The position numbers and the translations under genes were made by a program. From NCBI GenBank assembly GCA_021793375.1, contig JAJYSY010000022.1:1-33474 (forward strand): DNA of 33,474 bases, in the 5' to 3' direction. The notes under the pieces are model-generated. The model was not told the origin of the DNA and did no database searches. It saw nothing but the letters and a program-made list of their open reading frames with translations. The DNA is from Bacteroidota bacterium (GTDB lineage: Bacteria; Bacteroidota; Bacteroidia; Flavobacteriales; Flavobacteriaceae). Shown piece after piece: positions 25,066 through 33,474 of this stretch (positions are counted from its first letter, which is position 1; each line of letters starts with the position of its first letter).

Positions 25066-26151
25066 ATGGGCAACTCTCCGGTTTTTAAAGAATGGTTAAA
25101 CGCTTTTGACAATAAAAATCCATTCTTGATTGCTGGTCCTTGTAGTGCAGAAACTGAAAAACAAGTTTTAGAAACTGCTCATCTTTTAAAAAACACTCCC
25201 ACTCAAGTGATGCGTGCCGGGATTTGGAAACCCAGAACTCGTCCTGGAAATTTCGAGGGAATTGGAAAGAAAGCTTTAAAATGGTTACAAAAAGCAAAAC
25301 AAGAAACCGGATTATTGATCGCCACAGAAGTTGCAAATCCGCAACATGTAGATTTAGCTTTACAACACGATGTTGATATTTTATGGATTGGCGCCAGAAC
25401 AACAGTTTCTCCTTTTAATGTGCAAGAAATTGCAGAAGCTTTAAAAGACACCAAAAAAATTGTGTTGATAAAAAATCCTGTAAATCCGGATTTAGAACTT
25501 TGGTTGGGTGCTGTAGAAAGATTTTATAAACAAAACATCACAAATATTGGAGTAATCCATCGTGGATTTTCAAGTTATAAAAAGAAAAAATACAGAAACA
25601 TTCCCGAATGGCAAATTGCAATAGATTTGCAAAATAGATATCCCGATTTACCGCTGATTTTAGATCCTTCTCATATTGCAGGAAGAAGAGATTTAATTTT
25701 TGATTTATGTCAAACTGCACTCGATTTAAATTATGATGGATTGATGATAGAAACTCATCCAAATCCTGATAAAGCTTGGAGTGATGCAAAACAACAAATC
25801 ACCCCGAAAAAATTATCTGAAATAACCGAAAAACTCCAAATCAGAAAAAAAGCTTCAAAAAGCAGTGATTTTCAAAAAAACTTAACCACTTTAAGAGAAA
25901 AAGTAGATAGTTTAGATGAAGAAATCATGGATTCTTTGATTAAAAGAATGCAATTAGCCAAAGAATTTGGACAAATAAAAAAAGAACACAATGTTTCTAT
26001 TCTTCAAAATGAACGCTGGAATATGGTTTTAGACAAAATGATAAAACATGGAAAAACCGGAAATTTAAGTGAAGAATTTATCTTGAAAATTTTTAAAGCT
26101 GTTCATCAGGAATCCATAGAACACCAAAAACATATTCTTCACAAAAAGTAA
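25066..26151 (+). CDS. Bifunctional DAHP synthase / chorismate mutase type II
   Basis: The 361-aa protein makes 3-deoxy-7-phosphoheptulonate, the first shikimate-pathway step, and has a C-terminal chorismate mutase for the phenylalanine/tyrosine branch. The class I DAHP synthase-like TIM barrel (residues 1 to about 260) shows AGPCSAE (23-29), KPRTRPGNFEG (55-65) and DPSHIAGRR (200-208). The mutase helices (about 272-355) carry LREKVDSLDEEIMDSLIKRM. It is the first gene of a compact six-gene plus-strand operon that also holds aroA. The prephenate genes that often precede it in flavobacteria are not here. Confidence 0.93.
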   Translation: MGNSPVFKEWLNAFDNKNPFLIAGPCSAETEKQVLETAHLLKNTPTQVMRAGIWKPRTRPGNFEGIGKKALKWLQKAKQETGLLIATEVANPQHVDLALQHDVDILWIGARTTVSPFNVQEIAEALKDTKKIVLIKNPVNPDLELWLGAVERFYKQNITNIGVIHRGFSSYKKKKYRNIPEWQIAIDLQNRYPDLPLILDPSHIAGRRDLIFDLCQTALDLNYDGLMIETHPNPDKAWSDAKQQITPKKLSEITEKLQIRKKASKSSDFQKNLTTLREKVDSLDEEIMDSLIKRMQLAKEFGQIKKEHNVSILQNERWNMVLDKMIKHGKTGNLSEEFILKIFKAVHQESIEHQKHILHKK

Positions 26152-26155
26152 GCTT

Positions 26156-27106
26156 ATGAAAGGACTTGTATATAAATCCACCGGAAGTTGGTATGTTGTT
26201 AAAGCTGAAAATGGAAAATTTTATTCTTGTAGAATCAAAGGAAAATTCCGTTTAAAAGGTATTAGAAGCACCAACCCAATTGCAGTTGGCGATAAAGTAA
26301 TCTTTAAAGAAGATAAAGTTGGAGATGAAAACACCGGAATTATCACACAAATAGAAGAAAGAAAAAATTATATCATCAGAAAATCTGTAAATCTTTCTAA
26401 ACAAGCACATATTATTGCAGCCAATATTGATATTGTTTTTCTTTTAATCACCACCAAAAATCCGGAAACCACCACAGTTTTTATAGATCGTTTTTTGGCC
26501 ACCGCAGAAGCTTATCATATCAAACCGATTTTGTTATTTCATAAAACAGATATGTATGCTGATGAAGAATTAGATGAAATTCGTTATTTGGCTGCAATCT
26601 ACAGAAGTGTGGGATATACTTGTTTGGGAACCTCAGCAAACACAGGAAAAAATGTGGATAAAGTAAAAGGTTTCATGCAAGGGAAAACCTGTTTATTTTC
26701 CGGACACAGTGGAGTGGGAAAATCTACTCTAATCAATAAAATTGCTCCGGATTTAACTTTGAAAACTGCTGAAATATCTGATTTTCATACCAGCGGAAAA
26801 CACACCACCACTTTTGCAGAAATGTTTGACGTGGGCGAAAACACCAGAATTATAGACACCCCCGGAATTAAAGGTTTTGGTTTGGTAAATATGGAAAAAG
26901 AAGAAATAAAAAATTATTTCCCGGAATTTTTAGCGCTTTCTCAAGATTGTAAATTTCACAATTGTTTACATTTAAAAGAACCCGGATGTGCAGTAAAAAC
27001 TGCTTTGGAAGAAGGAGAAATTTTCTGGTCAAGATATGAATCTTACCTTCAAATTATCGACAGCGAAGAAGATACTTATCGACCGGATATTCATCATCAA
27101 GTTTAA
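26156..27106 (+). CDS. rsgA: Ribosome small-subunit-dependent GTPase RsgA
   Basis: RsgA is a circularly permuted GTPase that helps late 30S maturation. The 316-aa protein has an N-terminal OB-fold, then G4-like HKTD (129-132) before the P-loop GHSGVGKST (183-191) and DTPGIKGFG (234-242). This order confirms the permutation. The C-terminal zinc site is C265, C270, H272 and C278. One oddity: the G4 motif is HKTD rather than NKxD, with the usual asparagine replaced by histidine. It starts 4 nt after the DAHP synthase stop and is 17 nt before dtd. Confidence 0.95.
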   Translation: MKGLVYKSTGSWYVVKAENGKFYSCRIKGKFRLKGIRSTNPIAVGDKVIFKEDKVGDENTGIITQIEERKNYIIRKSVNLSKQAHIIAANIDIVFLLITTKNPETTTVFIDRFLATAEAYHIKPILLFHKTDMYADEELDEIRYLAAIYRSVGYTCLGTSANTGKNVDKVKGFMQGKTCLFSGHSGVGKSTLINKIAPDLTLKTAEISDFHTSGKHTTTFAEMFDVGENTRIIDTPGIKGFGLVNMEKEEIKNYFPEFLALSQDCKFHNCLHLKEPGCAVKTALEEGEIFWSRYESYLQIIDSEEDTYRPDIHHQV

Positions 27107-27123
27107 TTTTTTAAAGATATTTT

Positions 27124-27576
27124 ATGCGAGCAGTCATACAACGCGTCAGTCAAGCTTCCGTAAAAATTGAAGGTAAAATCAAAGGAGAAATCAACCACGG
27201 ATTATTAATTTTGCTGGGAATTGAAACAGGAGATTCCGCAGAAGATATTCAATGGTTATGCAGAAAAATCAGTAATATGAGAATTTTTTCCGATGAAAAT
27301 AATGCGATGAATCTTTCTATAAAAGATATTGATGGAGAGGCTTTAATCATCAGTCAATTTACTTTGCATGCCAGCACAAAAAAAGGAAATCGACCCAGTT
27401 TTATAAAAGCTGCAAAACCTGATATTTCAAAACCTTTGTATGAAGAATTTTTAACTGAATTTGAAAAACATTTAGCAAAACCCGTTTCTTCAGGAGAATT
27501 TGGAGCTGACATGAAAGTTTCTCTGCTTAATGATGGACCGGTTACTATTATAATTGACTCAAAAAATAAAGAATAA
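27124..27576 (+). CDS. dtd: D-aminoacyl-tRNA deacylase
   Basis: Dtd hydrolyses D-amino acids mis-charged on tRNA. The 150-aa protein is of standard length and has SQFTLHA (77-83) and the Gly-cis-Pro motif NDGPVT (136-141), the two active-site signatures. It starts 17 nt after rsgA and ends 3 nt before the MazG-like gene, in the same operon. Confidence 0.96.
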   Translation: MRAVIQRVSQASVKIEGKIKGEINHGLLILLGIETGDSAEDIQWLCRKISNMRIFSDENNAMNLSIKDIDGEALIISQFTLHASTKKGNRPSFIKAAKPDISKPLYEEFLTEFEKHLAKPVSSGEFGADMKVSLLNDGPVTIIIDSKNKE

Positions 27577-27579
27577 ATT

Positions 27580-27906
27580 ATGGATATTAAAAATGCTCAA
27601 AAAGCTGTTGATGATTGGATAAAACAACACGGCGTCAGATATTTCAATGAATTGACCAATATGGCTCAGCTCACAGAAGAAGTGGGAGAAGTTGCAAGAA
27701 TTATTGCAAGAAGATATGGGGAACAAAGCGAAAAAGAATCTGACAAAGAAAAAGATTTAGGAGAAGAATTAGCAGATGTAGTTTTTGTAGTTTTATGTTT
27801 GGCCAACCAAACCGGAATTGACTTACAAGAAGCTTTTGACAAAAAATTAGATTTAAAAGCTAAACGCGATCACGACAGACATCATCAAAATGAAAAATTA
27901 AAATAA
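27580..27906 (+). CDS. MazG-like nucleotide pyrophosphohydrolase
   Basis: The 108-aa protein is a single MazG-fold domain, a house-cleaning (d)NTP or related pyrophosphatase. The metal-binding acidic motifs are EEVGE (33-37) and EELAD (62-66) in the expected two-helix order. The C terminus is basic (KRDHDRHHQ). The substrate is not set by the sequence. It sits between dtd and a small membrane protein with gaps of 3 and 1 nt, so translation is probably coupled. Confidence 0.88.
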   Translation: MDIKNAQKAVDDWIKQHGVRYFNELTNMAQLTEEVGEVARIIARRYGEQSEKESDKEKDLGEELADVVFVVLCLANQTGIDLQEAFDKKLDLKAKRDHDRHHQNEKLK

Positions 27907-27907
27907 T

Positions 27908-28159
27908 ATGTTTAAGAAAATTCTAAGTTTAAAAACATTTTGGATTTCTGTAGTGATTTTTGCTATAGCTTTTATCCTTCTTTTTAATTTGGTGAGAATT
28001 CTTTTTGAATTTAAATTTAATTTTAGTGAATATTTTGCTTTTTATTTTACCGAACAACGTTTGAGTTCTTTTATAGTTGCCAATTTAATCGGTGGATTTA
28101 TCTATGGATTTCTCACTGCTTATTATCGTTTTTGGAAACATTTTAAAGTTGGAAAATAA
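27908..28159 (+). CDS. Small membrane protein of unknown function (83 aa)
   Basis: The 83-aa product has a hydrophobic helix at about residues 12-33 and a second at about 56-72, with basic ends, so it is probably a two-helix inner-membrane protein. I do not recognise a domain. The position is persuasive: it starts 1 nt after the MazG-like stop and ends 9 nt before aroA inside a tight operon. Codon use is like that of its neighbours. Confidence 0.7.
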   Translation: MFKKILSLKTFWISVVIFAIAFILLFNLVRILFEFKFNFSEYFAFYFTEQRLSSFIVANLIGGFIYGFLTAYYRFWKHFKVGK

Positions 28160-28168
28160 ACTGAAAAA

Positions 28169-29389
28169 ATGCTAAAACTCTATAGTGAAAATCCAAATCT
28201 GAAAGCTGATATTAAAATTTCCGGTTCAAAAAGTGAAACCAATCGCCTGCTGATTTTACAAGCTTTTTTTCCGAATTTAATCATCGAAAACAAATCTGAC
28301 AGCGATGACACTAAAGTGTTAGAAAAAGCTTTGTCAAGTCAAGAAAAAACTATAGATATTGGTCACGCCGGAACAGCAATGAGATTTCTCACCGCTTATT
28401 TTGCTTTTCAAAAACAAGAAAAGATCTTAACCGGAAGCCAAAGAATGCAAAACAGACCCATTCATATTTTGGTAAAAGCTTTACAAGAGTTAGGTGCAAA
28501 TATTCAATACCAAAAAAAAGAAGGTTTTCCTCCTTTACGCATTCAAAAAGGAGAAATTTCTCAACATAAAATAAAAATAAAGGCAAATATCAGCAGTCAA
28601 TTTGTTTCTGCTTTATTGTTGATTGGCTCTACTTTTCCTAAAGGATTAACAATAGAATTACAAGGAGAAATTCTTTCAAAACCCTATATTGAAATGACTT
28701 TATCTTTGCTTTCTCAAATTGGAATTTCCAATAATTTTATCGACAATAAAATTCAAGTTTTTCCGACAAAAAAAATCCATTCTCAAAAAGTAATTGTAGA
28801 ATCCGATTGGAGTTCTGCTTCTTATTTTTACAGTTTGGCAGCTTTAGCTGATTCCGCAAAATTAGAATTATCTTCTTTCAAAAAAAACAGTTTTCAGGGA
28901 GATATTAAAGTAGTTGATTTTTATAAAAAACTGGGAATAGAAACTCATTTTCAAGAAAATTCCATTTTGCTTAAAAAGAAAAAAAAACTTATTTATCCTG
29001 ATAAATTCTCTGCAGATTTAACCAATTTTCCTGATTTGGCACAAACGCTTGCGGTTACTTGTTTAGGTTTAAAAATTCCTTTTGAATTAACAGGTTTATC
29101 AACTTTAAAAATAAAAGAAACCGATCGTTTAAAAGCTTTGCAAATCGAATTATCAAAACTTGGTGCAGAAATACATATCAATAAAAATACTTTACTTGGA
29201 AAACCTCCTACAATTCTAAAGAAAAATGCAGAAATCTCTACTTATCAAGACCATAGAATGGCAATGGCTTTTGCTCCTTTAGCTTTAAAAACACCACTAA
29301 AAATCAAAGATCCGGAAGTAGTTTCCAAATCTTTTCCAACTTTTTGGGAGGTTTTAAAAGCTTGTGAAATCAAACAAATTTTTGAATAA
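28169..29389 (+). CDS. aroA: 3-phosphoshikimate 1-carboxyvinyltransferase (EPSP synthase)
   Basis: This enzyme makes EPSP from shikimate 3-phosphate and PEP. The 406-aa protein is slightly short for the family but complete in motifs: SGSKSETNR (18-26), GHAGTAMRF (65-73), FPDLAQ with D289, KETDRLKA (316-323) and DHRMAM (361-366). It is the last gene of the operon headed by DAHP synthase. The stretch after it holds the queA promoter. Confidence 0.95.
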   Translation: MLKLYSENPNLKADIKISGSKSETNRLLILQAFFPNLIIENKSDSDDTKVLEKALSSQEKTIDIGHAGTAMRFLTAYFAFQKQEKILTGSQRMQNRPIHILVKALQELGANIQYQKKEGFPPLRIQKGEISQHKIKIKANISSQFVSALLLIGSTFPKGLTIELQGEILSKPYIEMTLSLLSQIGISNNFIDNKIQVFPTKKIHSQKVIVESDWSSASYFYSLAALADSAKLELSSFKKNSFQGDIKVVDFYKKLGIETHFQENSILLKKKKKLIYPDKFSADLTNFPDLAQTLAVTCLGLKIPFELTGLSTLKIKETDRLKALQIELSKLGAEIHINKNTLLGKPPTILKKNAEISTYQDHRMAMAFAPLALKTPLKIKDPEVVSKSFPTFWEVLKACEIKQIFE

Positions 29390-29470
29390 GAAAATATTTT
29401 TAGCACAATCGCTTTTTCATAGAAAAGAAAGTTAAATTTACAAACAAAAATAAAATATTTGTCATTTTAC

Positions 29471-29502
29471 TTGACAACGCCTATTTTGAGGTTGTATATT
29501 TG
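29471..29502 (+). promoter_or_regulatory. Promoter of queA
   Basis: TTG (29471-29473, within TTGACA) and TATATTTG (29495-29502) are 21 nt apart, a good match to the Bacteroidota consensus. The -7 element ends 21 nt before the queA ATG. Confidence 0.7.
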
Positions 29503-29523
29503 CATTTCTAAATTTTTTCTTTT

Positions 29524-30579
29524 ATGAAAATGAAATTATCGCAATTTGATTTTAAATTGCCTGAAGAACTTTTAGCTAAACACCCTGCAGAAAATCGTGA
29601 TGAATCCAAACTAATGGTTGTTCATCGTGATTCAGGAAAAATAGAACACAAACTCTTTAAAGATGTCATAGATTATTTTGATGAAAAAGATGTTTTTGTT
29701 TTTAATGACACCAAAGTATTTCCTGCTCGACTTTATGGTCATAAAGAAAAAACTAATGCCAGAATTGAGGTTTTTCTCTTACGTGAATTAAACTCTGAAA
29801 CACGTCTTTGGGATGTTTTGGTAGATCCTGCTCGAAAAATCAGAATTGGAAATAAACTTTTTTTCGGAGAAGATGAAAGCTTGGTTGCTGAAGTTATTGA
29901 TAATACCACTTCAAGAGGAAGAACTCTAAGGTTTTTATTTGATGGTTCTTATGATCAGTTTAGAAAAAAACTTTACGAACTCGGAGAAACTCCTCTACCA
30001 AAAGAAATAAATCGAGAAGTAGAACCGGAAGATGCAGAGCGTTTTCAAACAGTATATGCCGAAAAAGAAGGTGCAATTGCTGCGCCTATGGCCGGATTAC
30101 ACTTTTCTAAACACTTGCTAAAAAGACTGGAAATCAAAGGAATTGATCTTGCTAAAGTTACACTACATGTTGGCTTAGGAACTTTTGAAGAAATTCAAGT
30201 AGAAGATTTATCCAAACATAAAATGCCAAGTGAAGAATATGCAGTAAGTCAAGAAACTTCAGAATTGGTAAACCGAGCAATAAGAAATAAAAATCGTGTT
30301 TGCGCAGTAGGAACAACCAGCATGAGAACCATAGAAAGTGCGGTTTCTACCAACGGAAAACTAAATGCCAATGAAGGATGGACACATAAATTTATTTTCC
30401 CTCCTTATGAATTTAGTATTGCAGATGCTATGATTACCAACTTCCATACGCCAAAATCATCTTTAATGATGATGGCAGCTGCATTTTTAGGATATGATAA
30501 GCTAATGGAAGTTTATGAATTAGCTATTAAAGAAAAATATAAATTCTCCACCTACGGAGATGCTATGTTGATCTTATAA
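29524..30579 (+). CDS. queA: S-adenosylmethionine:tRNA ribosyltransferase-isomerase (QueA)
   Basis: QueA transfers the ribosyl group of SAM to preQ1 in tRNA to give epoxyqueuosine. The 351-aa protein is full length, with [22 protein letters not shown] at the N terminus, [15 protein letters not shown], then [27 protein letters not shown] and [11 protein letters not shown]. Two starts are close together, ATG at 29524 and ATG at 29530; either is acceptable. The gene is monocistronic between its own promoter and a very strong terminator. Confidence 0.96.
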   Translation: MKMKLSQFDFKLPEELLAKHPAENRDESKLMVVHRDSGKIEHKLFKDVIDYFDEKDVFVFNDTKVFPARLYGHKEKTNARIEVFLLRELNSETRLWDVLVDPARKIRIGNKLFFGEDESLVAEVIDNTTSRGRTLRFLFDGSYDQFRKKLYELGETPLPKEINREVEPEDAERFQTVYAEKEGAIAAPMAGLHFSKHLLKRLEIKGIDLAKVTLHVGLGTFEEIQVEDLSKHKMPSEEYAVSQETSELVNRAIRNKNRVCAVGTTSMRTIESAVSTNGKLNANEGWTHKFIFPPYEFSIADAMITNFHTPKSSLMMMAAAFLGYDKLMEVYELAIKEKYKFSTYGDAMLIL

Positions 30580-30606
30580 AAAATCAACAGATGTTTTACT
30601 ATATCT

Positions 30607-30649
30607 CACAAAAGCCGTTTCAAACCTTGAAATGGCTTTTGTGCTTTTT
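30607..30649 (+). terminator. Strong rho-independent terminator of queA
   Basis: Arms 30607-30623 and 30627-30643 form a 17-bp stem with a single G-U wobble around a 3-nt loop. They are followed by CTTTTT. The hairpin starts 28 nt after the queA stop. Confidence 0.9.
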
Positions 30650-30673
30650 AAAGAAAAATATTTTCTGATTTTC

Positions 30674-30689
30674 TTTACTTTAAAGTAAA
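30674..30689. promoter_or_regulatory. 16-bp perfect palindrome upstream of purL
   Basis: TTTACTTTAAAGTAAA is a perfect palindrome lying about 30 nt upstream of the purL -7 element. It could bind a dimeric regulator. It does not resemble the classic PUR box, and A/T-rich palindromes occur by chance in such a genome. Confidence 0.35.
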
Positions 30690-30719
30690 TCTATCTATAA
30701 AAAACTCAATATAAAGAAT

Positions 30720-30727
30720 TAACTTTG
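30720..30727 (+). promoter_or_regulatory. Candidate -7 element of purL
   Basis: TAACTTTG matches TAnnTTTG and lies 29 nt before the purL ATG. No TTG lies 19-23 nt upstream. Confidence 0.5.
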
Positions 30728-30756
30728 CACAACTTTTAAACTGAACTTAAGAAACT

Positions 30757-33474
30757 ATGATTCTTTTCTTTGGAAACCCGCAACAGGTTATTTATGCTGT
30801 TCACACCCTTGAACCGCTTTCTTCTGAAAACTTAAAAAAACTCAACTGGCTTTTTGGCGATGCACCACAAATTGAAAAAGCTCAAATTGATGGAAAATTC
30901 ATCGGTCCAAGAACTTCTATGATTTCTCCTTGGAGCACAAACGCTGTGGAAATCACGCAAAATATGGATATCAAAGGAATTCTTCGAATGGAAGAATTTT
31001 ATGCTGAAAAAGCTTATCCAAATGATTTTGACCCGATGATTTCTGAATTGTTTGAAAACCTAAATCAAGAAATCTTTAATATAGGAAAAAAGCCGGAAGA
31101 TGTTTTATATATTAAAGACATCAAAGCTTATAATCTTCAAGAAGGATTGGCGCTTAATGAAGAAGAAATTAAATATTTAGAAGATTTAACCAAAAAATTA
31201 GGACGAGATTTAACGGATTCTGAAGTATTTGGTTTTTCACAAGTCAATTCAGAACATTGTCGTCATAAAATTTTTAATGGAACTTTTATTATCGATGGAG
31301 AAGAAAAAGAATTATCTCTTTTTGATTTAATTAAAAAAACATCCAAAGAAAATCCAAATTCTATTGTTTCTGCTTATAAAGATAACGTAGCTTTCATCAA
31401 AGGACCAAGAGTTCAGCAATTTGCTCCTCTTCGTGCAGATATTCCTGATTATTATCAAAACATAGATTTTGATTCGGTAATCTCCATAAAAGCAGAAACC
31501 CATAACTTTCCCACTACTGTAGAACCTTTTAACGGAGCTGCAACAGGAAGTGGTGGAGAAATCAGAGATAGATTAGCCGGCGGAAAAGGATCTTTGCCTT
31601 TAGCAGGATCTTCTGTTTATATGACCTCTTATTCTCGTTTGCGACAAGGTGAAAAACAAAATCCTGCAGATTGGGAAAATGCAATAGAAGAACGCCAATG
31701 GCTTTACCAAACACCTATTGATATTTTAATAAAGGCCTCAAATGGTGCTTCTGATTTTGGCAATAAATTTGGGCAGCCTTTAATTTCAGGTTCAATTCTC
31801 ACTTTTGAACACGAAGAAAACCAGCGTTTATTAGGATATGACAAAACCATTATGTTGGCCGGAGGAATCGGATATGGAAAAGCCGATCAAGCCCTTAAAG
31901 AAATACCCAAAAAAGGAGATCAAATTGTTGTTTTAGGAGGAGAAAATTACCGCATCGGAATGGGTGGAGCTGCAGTTTCTTCTGCTGACACCGGAGACAC
32001 AGAAGAGCATTTAGAACTCAACGCTGTGCAAAGAGCAAATCCTGAAATGCAAAAAAGAGCTGCCAACGCAATTCGCGGAATGGTAGAAGGAGAAGAAAAC
32101 CCGATAATTTCTGTTCATGACCACGGAGCCGGAGGACATTTAAATTGTTTAAGTGAATTGGTTGAAGACACCGGAGGTCATATTCATTTAAACAAACTTC
32201 CTGTAGGAGACAGCACACTTTCTGACAAAGAAATCATCGGAAATGAATCCCAAGAAAGAATGGGATTGTTAATCGCCAAAGAAAACATAAAAAAACTCAA
32301 AGCAGTAGCAGACAGAGAACGTTCGCCAATGTACACTGTTGGGGAAGTTACCGGAGATGATCATTTTAAATTTGAAAGTCATCGCGGAGATAATCCTATT
32401 GATTTGGCTTTGGCAGATATGTTTGGTAAAACACCAAAAACAATTATGAAAGACCAGCATATCAAAAGAGAATATGAAGAAATCACTTATGATAATGCTA
32501 AAATCCCAACATATTTAAAGAAATTATTGCTGTTAGAAGCTGTTGCCTGTAAAGATTGGCTGACCAACAAAGCAGATCGTTCGGTAAGCGGTCGTGTGGC
32601 AAAACAACAAACCGTGGGAGCACTTCAATTGCCTTTAAACAATTGTGGAGTTATGGCTTTGGATTACAACGGAAAAGAAGGAATTGCCACTGCTATCGGG
32701 CACTCCCCTATTTCTGCTTTAATCGACCCTGTGGCAGGTTCTCGAAATTCTATCGCAGAAGCTTTAACCAATATTGTTTGGGCACCGATGAAAGACGGAT
32801 TAAAATCGGTTTCGCTTTCTGCAAATTGGATGTGGCCGGCAAATAATCCGGGTGAAGATGCTCGCTTATATGAAGCTGTAAAAGGTGTTTCTGACTTTGC
32901 CATCAAATTGGGAATCAATATTCCGACAGGAAAAGATTCTTTATCGATGAAACAAAGATATGAAGACAAAGAAGTAATTGCTCCGGGAACAGTAATCATC
33001 TCTGCTGCCGGACATTGTGATAATGTCAGACAAGTAGTTGAACCGGTTTTACAAAAAGAAGCCGGAGAAATTTATTACCTTAACTTTTCACAAGATAATT
33101 TTAAATTAGGAGGTTCTTCTTTCGGACAAATTCTCAATAAAATAGGAAAAGAAACGCCAAGTATAAAAGATGAAGAGTTTGTAGTAAGAGCTTTTAATGC
33201 TGTTCAAGAATTAATCAAAAAAGATTTAATTGTTGCAGGACATGATATCGGATCAGGAGGTTTGATTACCACTTTATTAGAAATGTGTTTTGCAGAAAAC
33301 AACTTAGGAGCAGAATATGACTTATCAGTTTTAAATGAAAAAGATTCTGTTAAATTATTATTTAATGAAAATGCAGGAATTGTTTTCCAAGCAAAAAATA
33401 ATTCTGTTGAAAAACTTCTAAAAGAAGCTGATGTAGAATTCTTTAAAATCGGAAAAGTAATTTCAGCAGATAAA
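30757..33474 (+). CDS. purL: Phosphoribosylformylglycinamidine synthase, large form (3' end outside window)
   Basis: PurL makes FGAM from FGAR, ATP and glutamine in purine synthesis. The frame stays open for 906 codons to the end of the window, so the gene is cut; the full large form is usually about 1,220-1,300 aa. Seen here: an N-terminal domain with GPRTSMISPWSTNA, SEHCRHK at 165-171, ETHNFPTT (247-254), GSGGEIRD (about 264-271) and HDHGAGGH (454-461). A further AIRS-like region includes DIGSGG. The C-terminal glutaminase domain lies beyond the edge. It follows the queA terminator and has its own promoter motif. Confidence 0.97.
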   Translation, partial: MILFFGNPQQVIYAVHTLEPLSSENLKKLNWLFGDAPQIEKAQIDGKFIGPRTSMISPWSTNAVEITQNMDIKGILRMEEFYAEKAYPNDFDPMISELFENLNQEIFNIGKKPEDVLYIKDIKAYNLQEGLALNEEEIKYLEDLTKKLGRDLTDSEVFGFSQVNSEHCRHKIFNGTFIIDGEEKELSLFDLIKKTSKENPNSIVSAYKDNVAFIKGPRVQQFAPLRADIPDYYQNIDFDSVISIKAETHNFPTTVEPFNGAATGSGGEIRDRLAGGKGSLPLAGSSVYMTSYSRLRQGEKQNPADWENAIEERQWLYQTPIDILIKASNGASDFGNKFGQPLISGSILTFEHEENQRLLGYDKTIMLAGGIGYGKADQALKEIPKKGDQIVVLGGENYRIGMGGAAVSSADTGDTEEHLELNAVQRANPEMQKRAANAIRGMVEGEENPIISVHDHGAGGHLNCLSELVEDTGGHIHLNKLPVGDSTLSDKEIIGNESQERMGLLIAKENIKKLKAVADRERSPMYTVGEVTGDDHFKFESHRGDNPIDLALADMFGKTPKTIMKDQHIKREYEEITYDNAKIPTYLKKLLLLEAVACKDWLTNKADRSVSGRVAKQQTVGALQLPLNNCGVMALDYNGKEGIATAIGHSPISALIDPVAGSRNSIAEALTNIVWAPMKDGLKSVSLSANWMWPANNPGEDARLYEAVKGVSDFAIKLGINIPTGKDSLSMKQRYEDKEVIAPGTVIISAAGHCDNVRQVVEPVLQKEAGEIYYLNFSQDNFKLGGSSFGQILNKIGKETPSIKDEEFVVRAFNAVQELIKKDLIVAGHDIGSGGLITTLLEMCFAENNLGAEYDLSVLNEKDSVKLLFNENAGIVFQAKNNSVEKLLKEADVEFFKIGKVISADK

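Noticed and set aside
32018..32999. Short open frames on both strands inside the purL region
   Set aside because: The purL frame is uninterrupted through this stretch with conserved motifs, so these are shadows.
1..33474. CRISPR arrays, insertion sequences, tRNA/rRNA genes, phage or integron features
   Set aside because: No direct-repeat arrays, transposase motifs, cloverleaf sequences or terminal inverted repeats were seen.

Overview
The window is AT-rich (roughly one-third GC by eye) bacterial chromosome, almost certainly from a member of the Flavobacteriia (Bacteroidota). Reasons: Bacteroidota-type promoter elements (TAnnTTTG, often with TTG or TTTG about 19-23 nt upstream) precede many genes; Shine-Dalgarno sequences are absent from the starts I inspected, except at rpsU; and several gene forms are typical of the group (fused folK-deoxynucleoside kinase, fused DAHP synthase-type II chorismate mutase, GH3-family proteins, PorT-like outer-membrane barrels). 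I see no insertion sequence, phage gene, CRISPR array, tRNA or rRNA. No gene-free stretch exceeds about 240 bases.

Layout. 130-1567: mltG and a 65-aa conserved-looking small gene flanked by hairpins, closed by a 19-bp perfect inverted-repeat terminator. 1804-3326: an unassigned two-gene unit, a CoiA-like zinc-ribbon/PD-(D/E)XK protein with a membrane helix followed by a membrane-anchored M48-like metallopeptidase. It converges with a GH3-family gene (3328-4860) with a 1-nt gap. 4966-11804 (minus strand): a small lipoprotein, then a complete efflux operon read tetR, tolC-like, membrane-fusion protein, RND pump, with a clear promoter and an overlapping 16-bp palindromic operator candidate ahead of tetR. 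An AhpD-like gene is divergent from it.

12386-17462 (minus strand) is a probable five-gene operon: a second GH3 protein, a polyprenyl diphosphate synthase, a periplasmic class II cyclic-nucleotide phosphodiesterase-like metallo-beta-lactamase-fold enzyme, and two tandem paralogous outer-membrane barrels. 17548-18339 is a DUF2797 protein. 18356-20191 (minus) carries rpsU with an unusual strong Shine-Dalgarno, a GNAT acetyltransferase and an alanine/ornithine-racemase-like enzyme. 20297-22959 (minus) is a large AsmA-family gene split by a one-base frameshift.

23187-33474 is mostly plus-strand housekeeping: folK-dNK fusion; a compact operon aroG/pheB, rsgA, dtd, MazG-like pyrophosphohydrolase, small membrane protein, aroA; then queA with its own promoter and strong terminator; and purL, which runs off the window end. 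A PorT-like barrel gene (24367-24891) is embedded in the opposite orientation.

I found no convincing new defence or mobile system. The items most worth a second look are the CoiA-like/M48 pair, the autoregulatory signal at rpsU, the tetR operator-promoter, the small hairpin-flanked gene, the AsmA frameshift, and a strong excess of the tetranucleotide CCGG.
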